Shown here piece by piece: positions 35,320 to 42,610 of a stretch of DNA of 64,000 nucleotides (its first letter is position 1; every line of letters begins with the position of its first letter). The DNA is from an uncultured Acidobacteriota bacterium (GTDB lineage Bacteria; Acidobacteriota; Terriglobia; Bryobacterales; Bryobacteraceae): assembly GCA_902825945.1 (NCBI GenBank), contig CADECY010000011.1, forward strand, positions 68,132 to 132,131, given 5' to 3'. A program made the translations under genes and the position numbers. The notes beneath the pieces were generated by a model. The model saw only the letters and a program-made list of their open reading frames with translations, did no database searches and was not told the origin of the DNA.

Positions 35320-35883
35320 ATGGTAGAGCGCACGGGATACATTCCGTTTTCACTTGGTGACGTCATGACGGGCCGGGTTCCCAGATCGGCGGCCGCCGGC
35401 CAGGCAAGCCCGGTGCAGGCCGCACAAAACACGGCGGTTCCAGATGAGCCCGTCGATGTGGTCGCGATCAGTTCGGTGCCGGATTCTTCGCTTTCCCAAC
35501 CACCCCCGCCCGAAACGCCGCCGGTTGCCACCGGCCCCTCCGGGCGTCCACTTGTTAGCGCGGCAAGTTTACGTCAGCCCGACAGCTCTGGCGAGCGGCT
35601 GCCTACTCTTGCCTCCAACGATCTCTCCTACCTCGATTATGAAGATCCGGCGCCGCTCGTGCTGAACGAGCTCCGCAATCTCGGCGTTGATGCTTCGACG
35701 CTACGGTTCGATCGCTATGACGATCTCATCCGGAATTGGGGCGGCACATACACCAACCGCCTGCTCCGGGTGGATGCAGGCGGCGGGCGTATTCAAGACT
35801 ATTCGATCGATCTCGCGCTCCGAAGCCCGAGGGTCACCGCAGTCGAGATCATCCGGCAGATGGGCCTTCCCTTCCGCACCTAA
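35320..35883 (+). CDS. Unknown protein, Pro/Ala-rich N-terminus and small C-terminal domain
   Basis: 187 residues from ATG 35320. There is no signal peptide. Residues 15-110 are low-complexity, rich in Pro, Ala, Ser and Val (PPPPETPPVATGPSGRP). The last 75 residues form a compact segment (SYLDYEDPAPLVLNELRNLGVDASTLRFDRYDDLIRNWGG... LRSPRVTAVEIIRQMGL) that looks like a folded domain. I do not recognise it. ATG 35365 is a possible later start. Divergent from NUDIX with only 16 bases between the starts. Confidence 0.6.
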   Translation: MVERTGYIPFSLGDVMTGRVPRSAAAGQASPVQAAQNTAVPDEPVDVVAISSVPDSSLSQPPPPETPPVATGPSGRPLVSAASLRQPDSSGERLPTLASNDLSYLDYEDPAPLVLNELRNLGVDASTLRFDRYDDLIRNWGGTYTNRLLRVDAGGGRIQDYSIDLALRSPRVTAVEIIRQMGLPFRT

Positions 35884-35916
35884 TCTCGTTGCGCATTTCG
35901 CATTTCAGTTGAAGAC

Positions 35917-35941
35917 GGCCCCGCCCGCTGGCAGCGGGGCC
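35917..35941. terminator. GC-rich hairpin between convergent genes
   Basis: GGCCCCGC (35917-35924) pairs with GCGGGGCC (35934-35941) around a nine-base loop. It lies between the ends of two converging genes and could stop both transcripts, but no clear T-run follows on either side. Confidence 0.5.
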
Positions 35942-35947
35942 GCTCCT

Positions 35948-38900
35948 CTAGTTGGTGGCGATTGCGATCACCGGCGAGTTGTAGGTGAACACGAAGTCGC
36001 CCGATCCGGTTCGCGGCAGGATTACACCGACAGACCGGTTGTTGCCGGTCGGCGTTCCCGTCGGGATCTCGATCTGGACTTCGTAGGTCCCGATCAGTCC
36101 GACCGAGTAGGTGGAGCCTTTGAGGACCGCCGCCTGATCGTTGATGCCCACGACCGGTGTGATCAGCATTCGCTGATCAGCGATACCAGCCACGCCCGTC
36201 TGCGCCCTGGGATTGGTCTGGCCAGAGGCGGTGACGTAAATGCGGATCGTTTCGCCCCAGCGCGCCGGGTTCTCCGGAGTGACGAACGTGCCATTCGGCC
36301 GGAGCGCGGTGGCATACCGGCGGCCTTGGCTATCGGTGGTTTCGAAGATACCAGGTTGCAGGTCGACCACTCGCACGTTGGTAATCGTGCTTTGCGCCGA
36401 CGCCGTCCGGATGATCACGTCGGTGGTACCGGGCAATACTTCGAACGGCACCTGAACGTTGATCGATTCCCGATTGTTCTCATTGCACACAGCCAGAATC
36501 GGAGCGGCGAACGAGCCGAACTGCACCTCGACGTTCGCAACGCGGGTCGGCCACGGACCGATCTGGTTGGGCTGGCCTTGGACGCAGCCACGAATGTCTT
36601 GCGCGAAACCGCGGCCCACGATCGTGAACAGGCCTCCCGGAGCGATCGCCCCCGGTTCGCCAGAGGCGCTATTGAAGAAGTCCGTACGTGTTACCTGCGG
36701 ACCCGGCAGATTGACGCCGAGGGTGAAGGTTGCCGTCTGGACCAGACCTGTCGTCGATGCGTTGATGACGACCGACCCGGAGTTCGCACCCGCGCGCACC
36801 TGGATCTGAGCCCGGCCCGCCGTATCCGTTGTCTGGGTGATGTTGCCTGCGTTCGCACCCACGATGATTCCTGGGCCCGACGCCAAGGTGAACTGCACCG
36901 GTTGGCCCGGAACTGGCAAGCCACGATTGTCGTTGACCTGTACGATCAACGGCTGCGCGAACGGCGTGTTGATGAACGTGGTCTGGGCGTCGCCGCTCAC
37001 TTTGCCAAGCGCGGAAACCACGGCCGTAATCCGCAGATTGAATACGACTGACGGATTGGTTCCTCCGTCCGCCACCACACGGATCGTCACCACACCCGGA
37101 ACTAGACCGAGCCGGACGTTGTTCGTCGCACGGCCGAGGGCATCGGTGAAGGTCTCGGGATTGGCGATGATCGCCGAACCCGCGGTGACCACCCAGCGGA
37201 CCCGCACACCCTGCAGGAACGATCCGCCGCCGTCGTCGAGTTGCACCGTCAACGGTTGCACGTTCTCATTCGGCGGAGCGCTCTGGTTGTCGCCCGTCAG
37301 CACCGTGAGCACGCTCGGTTCGCCCGGGTCGAGGGTAACAAACAGATTCCGCTCGAATTGCCCACCTACTTTGAGGGTCGCCTGACCGATGCCGGCCTTG
37401 CCCGCGAGTTTCACGTCGCATGACGCAAAGCCCTTGTCGTCGGTGATGACGACCGGACGCTGAGCACAACTCAGGACCGGTCCCTTGGTGGGATCCTGGT
37501 TCGCGGTCGTTATCGAGATACCCACTCCCCTGATCGACAAGCCCACTGCTAGTCCAGCCGCGGAGCTCACCCGCACTTGCAGCAAACCCGGTATCGTTTG
37601 TCCGGTCCGGCCACGAATGTTCAAGGGATCCGGCGAGAGTATCGTCACAGAGGGTTTCGGCGCGCGATTGCCGGTCCTATCGACCCCGAGGATCGTGACA
37701 TATGACAGTTCCAGCTTCACATCGACATTGTTGATCGTCGCCGAAGCTTGCGCCTTGCCTGTATCGAAGCCTTCCGCCTCCGAGACATTCGTCGCGCCCC
37801 AAAGGTCATTGCGAGCGTAGCCTTCCGCATCGGTCACGGTGATGCGGCGGCCCTGAGTATCGGTAATCTCGCCCTCCACCCATCCGAAGCTGCGGCCGTC
37901 GGTGTCCCACTGTACTTTGATCCCGGCCGCCGGCTTGCCTGGCGCCGAGAAGAACCGAACCACATAGTAGTTTGGGCAAGGAATCGGCTTGAAGTTCTCA
38001 TCAACCGCGTTTTGGCAGGTTCGCTCCCCCTGCACGATCATTTGCCCATCGCCGCTGACGACCTCTGCGTAGGGTCCGCCACCCGTGCTGCCACCGCCGC
38101 CACCGCCGGACCCGCCGCCCTGATCGGGATTGAACACGGTGAGCCGGATCGCGGTTTGCGGGCCATTGACAGGAGTCGCGTTGATCACGAAATCACCGGG
38201 CACTCCCGGCGCGGTGACGTTGATCATCGCGATACCGTCGCGATTGGTCGTAACCGAGGGCGAACCTTCGATGAGTGAGTTCCCAAGAGACGGCGTGAAC
38301 GTGACGATCGAGTTGAACATCGGAACGCCGCTCGTCGAAAGTACCTTGACTCCGATGGGGAGCGTGCGCGCTCCAGCCGCCACGGCGGGCTGCACTGCAT
38401 TCACCGGAAGCACGCCGCCGATTACTTCGGGAGGATTCGTTGCCGCCGGACCCGCATGAGCAAGCAGCGAGGCATCGCCTTGCACGCGGATCTCGGCTCC
38501 GCGCGAAGCACCACCCACGAGATTGATGTCGTAGAGAGTGTTCGCCGCGTTCGGAGACAGACGCTGGAGCGGAGCGAAGATCGAAGCCCGGAACGGGTTC
38601 GGGTATTCGCGGCTGAACACCACCTGATCGGCGATGGTCAGGTTCCCGACCGAGTTGAAGAACGCTTCGGTGAACCAGGGGTCCGGGGCGGTCAACGGCT
38701 CGGCGCCCGCGGGCGCGGCTGGCAGGGCGAGGTTGTAGAGCTTCTCCCGTGCCACGGCGTTGTTGTTAGTGATCGCATAGACGGTATTGTTCCCACCCAC
38801 GAATACCTTCGCGATCTGCGCGCCGGGGAACGGGCTGCTGGCGCTCTTCACTTCGATGAACCCTCCCGGGCCAGCGAAGGTCAGGTTAAAGACATACACG

Positions 38901-39703
38901 AGTGTTCCGTTGGTCGCGGGATTGTTGTTCACAGCCACCGCGCGCGTGCCATCCGGAGTAAACTCGAGCCGCCCCACTCTGGCGCCGTTGATTGTGAACG
39001 TGCGGCGAATCGCGTCCTTGTCGATCGGGGTATTCGAGGTGAGCGGACGGAAGTTCGGGTTGATCTCGAGCACGCGGCTATCAGCGCTGATGTAGATCAT
39101 TCCGTTCGGGCCGAGAGCGCCGAATGCCGTCGTGGGGAACCAGTCGGAGATCGAGATCGAACCTTGGATCGTCAACGTTGGGATGTTGACGAAGGTGACC
39201 TTCTGCCCCTCCGCGCTGATGAAGCATGCGAAACGCGAATCCTGGCTCCAGACGACATCGTTGGGCCGGAGGCCGACGTCGATGAAGTTCTGGATCCGGA
39301 TCTCCTCGTCATTGTCGGTATTCCATAGCCGCATGTTTCCGGCCATGAAGACGATCCGTTTGCCATCGGGACTCATCGCGGCAGCCGTGACCGGCTGGCC
39401 GAGACTCACCGGCTGGCCGATCGGCTGGAACGTGGAGTTGAGGATCGTCATGCTCCCCTGCGAACTCCGCGAGATGACGTAGTACTTCGTGTCGGCCGCG
39501 TTGGGTGTCGGCTTGGCAAATACCGCGAAGGTCTGGTCGGAGGCAGTGAAGGTGCCCGCTTGTGTCAACGGAGTACCCGAATAGACAAGAGCGTTGACCG
39601 ACGAGCTTCCAGTGTTGGGGATAAGGAAAGTGTTGTTGGCGGACAGCGTGGCAACGGACACCACAGCCAACGCTACAGCTCGAAAAGCTGGTAGACGGGA
39701 CAA
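35948..39703 (-). CDS. Giant secreted protein: propeller-like head, Ig-like (Big-1-like) repeats, Solibacter C-terminal domain
   Basis: 1251 residues. TTG 39703 is the start, with GGAGG five bases upstream and a signal peptide (AVALAVVSVATLSA). Residues 25-380 look like a YVTN/WD40-type propeller (VTAAAMSPDGKRIVFMAGN, VGRLEFTPDGTRAVAVNNN). Ig-like Big-1-type repeats follow, with PxxGxxVxF and TDxxGRAxxxV patterns (VPVPGQPVQFTLASG; TDTAGRAQIQV), broken by a Gly/Ser linker at about 525-545. The last 220 residues (FNSASGEPGAIAPGGLFTIVGRGFA to GVILPRTG) fit the TIGR03437 Solibacter C-terminal domain. Probably cell-surface or extracellular. Confidence 0.85.
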   Translation of the reverse strand: MSRLPAFRAVALAVVSVATLSANNTFLIPNTGSSSVNALVYSGTPLTQAGTFTASDQTFAVFAKPTPNAADTKYYVISRSSQGSMTILNSTFQPIGQPVSLGQPVTAAAMSPDGKRIVFMAGNMRLWNTDNDEEIRIQNFIDVGLRPNDVVWSQDSRFACFISAEGQKVTFVNIPTLTIQGSISISDWFPTTAFGALGPNGMIYISADSRVLEINPNFRPLTSNTPIDKDAIRRTFTINGARVGRLEFTPDGTRAVAVNNNPATNGTLVYVFNLTFAGPGGFIEVKSASSPFPGAQIAKVFVGGNNTVYAITNNNAVAREKLYNLALPAAPAGAEPLTAPDPWFTEAFFNSVGNLTIADQVVFSREYPNPFRASIFAPLQRLSPNAANTLYDINLVGGASRGAEIRVQGDASLLAHAGPAATNPPEVIGGVLPVNAVQPAVAAGARTLPIGVKVLSTSGVPMFNSIVTFTPSLGNSLIEGSPSVTTNRDGIAMINVTAPGVPGDFVINATPVNGPQTAIRLTVFNPDQGGGSGGGGGGSTGGGPYAEVVSGDGQMIVQGERTCQNAVDENFKPIPCPNYYVVRFFSAPGKPAAGIKVQWDTDGRSFGWVEGEITDTQGRRITVTDAEGYARNDLWGATNVSEAEGFDTGKAQASATINNVDVKLELSYVTILGVDRTGNRAPKPSVTILSPDPLNIRGRTGQTIPGLLQVRVSSAAGLAVGLSIRGVGISITTANQDPTKGPVLSCAQRPVVITDDKGFASCDVKLAGKAGIGQATLKVGGQFERNLFVTLDPGEPSVLTVLTGDNQSAPPNENVQPLTVQLDDGGGSFLQGVRVRWVVTAGSAIIANPETFTDALGRATNNVRLGLVPGVVTIRVVADGGTNPSVVFNLRITAVVSALGKVSGDAQTTFINTPFAQPLIVQVNDNRGLPVPGQPVQFTLASGPGIIVGANAGNITQTTDTAGRAQIQVRAGANSGSVVINASTTGLVQTATFTLGVNLPGPQVTRTDFFNSASGEPGAIAPGGLFTIVGRGFAQDIRGCVQGQPNQIGPWPTRVANVEVQFGSFAAPILAVCNENNRESINVQVPFEVLPGTTDVIIRTASAQSTITNVRVVDLQPGIFETTDSQGRRYATALRPNGTFVTPENPARWGETIRIYVTASGQTNPRAQTGVAGIADQRMLITPVVGINDQAAVLKGSTYSVGLIGTYEVQIEIPTGTPTGNNRSVGVILPRTGSGDFVFTYNSPVIAIATN

Positions 39704-39745
39704 AGCGACCTCCAGGGGTGGGTGGGTGGGACGCGGGCGGACGCC
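39704..39745 (-). repeat. Leader sequence shared with the remnant gene at 40230 (copy 1)
   Basis: Minus-strand sequence before the TTG at 39703 contains GCGTCCGCCCGCGTCC and, 12 bases later, GGAGGTCGCTTT. Almost the same arrangement (GCGTCCCGCCCGCGTCC, then GGAGGCCGCTTT) occurs before the TTG at 40230. The two genes behind it are not alike, so the leader itself is duplicated. Confidence 0.55.
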
Positions 39746-39926
39746 TACCTATCTTAACACGGTGGGTTGCCGGGCGAAAGATAGGCAAACAAGGCGTTAC
39801 AAGTACATCCGGAGGGCACGGTGCAACCCGGGGGCCGCGCCGCACCACCCCGAACTCCAACGTTGTCAACACGCCCCGCCAGGCCACCGTGTTGAGCGGC
39901 GCCACGGCTGTGTCGAATCCACCCAC

Positions 39927-40230
39927 TCAGCGTCCGAGCCGCTCGCCCTTGGCCCCGGTGATCGGAGGAGCGGCGCCGATCACCAGCCCCAGGTACGACA
40001 TGGCCAAGCCGCTGGATGTTGACTTGCGGAAGGAGCCGGTCCGCTGCCGTGGGTTCGCCTCCGGTGCACGTCAGGATGAGGTCGCCCACCAGTTCCGCCG
40101 CGCCCTCCGCTCGGACCGAAGGGGTCGCGGATTGGGCGAGACACTCGAGCGGGCGAGTTTGAGCCAGCAGGGAAACGGGCGCGAATACCAGCAGTGGCAA
40201 TGCCAAGCTGGCACGATCAAGACGGCGCAA
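39927..40230 (-). pseudogene. Internally deleted remnant of the tandem secreted-protein family (remnant 1)
   Basis: From TTG 40230 (GGAGG upstream) the frame reads a signal peptide and about 52 residues like the start of the intact paralogs: LLAQTRPLECLAQ, then VRAEGAAELVGDLILTC and LLPQVNIQ. Right after NIQ, in the next frame, comes GLAMSYLGLVIG and GAKGERLGR then a stop at 39927. That matches the last 28 residues of the paralogs (RLAMGYLGLVLD ... SESLRR). So some 550 central codons are gone and the joint is out of frame. The gene is dead unless a frameshift is made. Confidence 0.75.
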
Positions 40231-40265
40231 AAGCGGCCTCCGGTTGGACGCGGGCGGGACGCATC
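40231..40265 (-). repeat. Shared leader sequence (copy 2)
   Basis: Second copy of the leader described at 39704-39745, here before the decayed gene at 39927-40230; shorter by a few bases between the GC-rich box and GGAGG. Confidence 0.5.
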
Positions 40266-40307
40266 CCGACGATATCACTTTCGGAAGTTAGTAATCGTGG
40301 GCTCGGG

Positions 40308-42200
40308 TCATCGGCGAAGGGATTCGGAAGTGCCGCCCGTCTGCGAGGGCATCGGTTCGTCGAGCACCAGTCCGAGATAACCCATCGCGAGGCGCCGCGA
40401 GGCCGTTTCGGTGATCCAAGCGAATCCGTGGGCATACTGGAAATCGCACGCCGCGATCAGATAGCCTTGGAATCCGGGCGTGGCGGCGACAGCGCCGCCC
40501 GAGGAGAGCGACCAGACGAAGTGCTCGCCGCCGCCGATCGTTGGCGACGGATAACGAAGTGAGACCAGCTCTCCGCCAGACTCACCGTGAAAGTGGACCG
40601 TGCAAGCTCCGCTCCGCGATGGGGTACCGAGCCGGTCTTTGCTCGTGTTCACAATCGCGATGCCTGTGTCGAAGCCCGACCGGTTGGAGACGAACGGAAA
40701 CAGGAGGTTCGTGCGGCACACGAGGATCGTGAGCATCGGCTCGCCTCCGGGAAGATCGAGGAATCGGGGAATCGGCGTGGTTGAACCCGCCGTGGACCCG
40801 GTGCTCACCGGCGCCAAGCCTCCCGCCACGAAGGCGGTCCCGAGCGAAGCCTGCCCCGCGCGATAGACGGCCGTCACCGTAATCCGGACCCGCTCCGATG
40901 CGGTGGTATCCGTCTCCGTGATCTCCCAGACCGCTTGGCCAGTTCCGCCGGTGATCGAGACCTGCGTGCCGCCGTCTACCAGTTCGGCGACGCCCGAGGC
41001 GATTTCGCTATCGAGCGGGAAGACCGCAACTTTGCCAGGCACCCGGATTTCGACGCCATTCGGAACGTTCGTGAACCGTGCCATCAGACGGGTTCCGTGA
41101 TCGGCGATGCCGATCGTGCCTCGTTCGGAACCTGCGGCCAGCGTTCCGTCCTGCAACCGTTCGGGCCAGTTGGCCGTGGCAGCCGCTTTGTAGAAGCCCG
41201 ATTCGGTTTGCGTGATCGAGCCCAGGACGTCTTGCGACTCGCCCGGAACGCTCGACGCCTGGCGGCGGAAGGCGGTGGGGAACCGCTCGGAGAATTGCAC
41301 CGTCACGGTGGTTCCGTCGCAGCGCGAATTCAGCGTAGATGGCGGTCCGCCTTCGAGCAGGTGCTCGTTCACCGAATCACATTGGAAGCACTCGCGCGGG
41401 CCGAAGACTCGAAGGTCGAGCGAATTTTGGGCCACCGCAACGGTTGGCGTGGGATCGCTAAGCGGCAGAGGCGGCGGATTGAAGAATTGTCTGATCCCAC
41501 CGGACGAACTGGAGACCAACATCCTGACGGGAACCGCCGGAACTATTCTCGTTCCCGGAACGCCCAGTTGGCTTGCATTCACCCGCACGTTTGTGATCCG
41601 AAATATTCGCGACCCGAGCGGTCCGGGGGGATCGAGCGGAACACCTTGCCACAGCAGCGAGTTATTACCCGCACGCCGAGCCTGATAGGCGTTCCCGCGA
41701 TACGTCGGGTACATTCGCCCATCCGCGCTGGCGATGACAGGCGCCTCCACGTTCGGATCGTAAGTGCCCACACCGTTCGAATCGGGTGATCCCGCATGTG
41801 CCCCGCACACACCCGCGATCACGGTCTGAAACGTACCCGGCGTGATCGAGGCGGGATAATCCGGAGACCCACAAGGCCGCTGATCGGCCGGTGAAGGCTC
41901 ATCGATGAAAAGGAGTGCTTCGGTGAACTCGATCAGGTTGCCTCCCTGAGTCGTCACGCGACTGGTGATGTTGATCGAGGGTTGCGTGAAGACCTGGATG
42001 TTGATTTGAGGCAGCGACCGGTCCGCGGCGACCGGAGTTCCACCGTTGCAGACAACGACGATGTCGCCCACCAGCTCCGCCACGCCCTCGGCGCGGATCG
42101 ACGGCGGCGCCGCGTGTGCTTCGCACGTCAGCGGACGGTTCTGGGCCAGTATCTGGCTGGCGAACATCAGTGCCAACGGGGCGGTGCGAAGAGAGGTCAC
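40308..42200 (-). CDS. Secreted protein of unknown function, tandem family member A
   Basis: 630 residues from GTG 42200; signal peptide to about residue 19 (LALMFASQILAQ). About half of the sequence matches member B at 42611. Shared blocks: SIRAEGVAELVGDI, LPQINIQVFTQPSINITSRV, IEFTEALLFIDEPSPADQRPCG, QARRAGNNSLLWQGVP, ITNVRVNASQLGVPG, GFYKAAATANWPERLQ, ITGGTGQAVWEI, CRTNLLFPFVSNRSGFDTGIAIVNTS, GEHFVWSLSSGGAVAATPGFQGYLIAACDFQYAHGFAWI. Conserved cysteines (CNGG, ECFQCDS, CRTN, ACDFQ) suggest disulfides. I do not recognise a named family. Probably extracellular. Confidence 0.78.
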   Translation of the reverse strand: MTSLRTAPLALMFASQILAQNRPLTCEAHAAPPSIRAEGVAELVGDIVVVCNGGTPVAADRSLPQINIQVFTQPSINITSRVTTQGGNLIEFTEALLFIDEPSPADQRPCGSPDYPASITPGTFQTVIAGVCGAHAGSPDSNGVGTYDPNVEAPVIASADGRMYPTYRGNAYQARRAGNNSLLWQGVPLDPPGPLGSRIFRITNVRVNASQLGVPGTRIVPAVPVRMLVSSSSGGIRQFFNPPPLPLSDPTPTVAVAQNSLDLRVFGPRECFQCDSVNEHLLEGGPPSTLNSRCDGTTVTVQFSERFPTAFRRQASSVPGESQDVLGSITQTESGFYKAAATANWPERLQDGTLAAGSERGTIGIADHGTRLMARFTNVPNGVEIRVPGKVAVFPLDSEIASGVAELVDGGTQVSITGGTGQAVWEITETDTTASERVRITVTAVYRAGQASLGTAFVAGGLAPVSTGSTAGSTTPIPRFLDLPGGEPMLTILVCRTNLLFPFVSNRSGFDTGIAIVNTSKDRLGTPSRSGACTVHFHGESGGELVSLRYPSPTIGGGEHFVWSLSSGGAVAATPGFQGYLIAACDFQYAHGFAWITETASRRLAMGYLGLVLDEPMPSQTGGTSESLRR

Positions 42201-42209
42201 CGGCTCTTC

Positions 42210-42509
42210 TTAGAGCAAGCAGCTTGCCAACCGCATACCGTTGCCCCCTCGACCTCGGACGGAGGATATTCGCGGGGCCTGTGTCGTTGCCACCCAGATT
42301 GGTAACAAATGGAAACAGAGTGCGAGTCCGGGCGGCTTCCGTCCGCGCCAGTACGCGACTCGTGATCTCGGACGCCGGCTGGGTGAAGATCCCAGCAGAC
42401 GATGATGATGTCGCCGGAGAGTTCGGCTGCGGATCAATCAAGGAGACCGGCGCCACGCGGCGAGCAACGGAGTCATGACAAACAGGACAGCGAAGAGCGC
42501 ACGCCTCAT
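42210..42509 (-). pseudogene. Internally deleted remnant of the same tandem family (remnant 2)
   Basis: From ATG 42509 the minus strand gives a signal peptide (MRRALFAVLFVMTPLLAA) and then a stop. A little further, in another frame, comes AELSGDIIIVC (paralogs: AELVGDIIVTC). After a further shift comes IFTQPASEITSRVLA, fused directly to RTLFPFVTNLGGNDTG, which in the paralogs lies about 430 residues further on (CRTNILFPFVSNQAGFDTG). So at least two deletions and two frameshifts are present. It lies in the gap between members B and A on the same strand. No working protein is possible. Confidence 0.72.
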
Positions 42510-42553
42510 ACTCGAATCAGAAGGACTACAGAGAGATCTGGGCCCTCAAATAC

Positions 42554-42583
42554 AAAAGGGAGGAGCCGAAGCTCCTCCCTTTT
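42554..42583. terminator. Strong bidirectional Rho-independent terminator
   Basis: AAAAGGGAGGAGC (42554-42566) pairs perfectly with GCTCCTCCCTTTT (42571-42583) across a CGAA tetraloop, giving a 13-bp stem with A/T runs at the foot on both strands. It lies 28 bases past the stop of member B on the minus strand. Confidence 0.85.
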
Positions 42584-42610
42584 GGTTGTTGGCTTTCGCC
42601 AGACTCGGGT

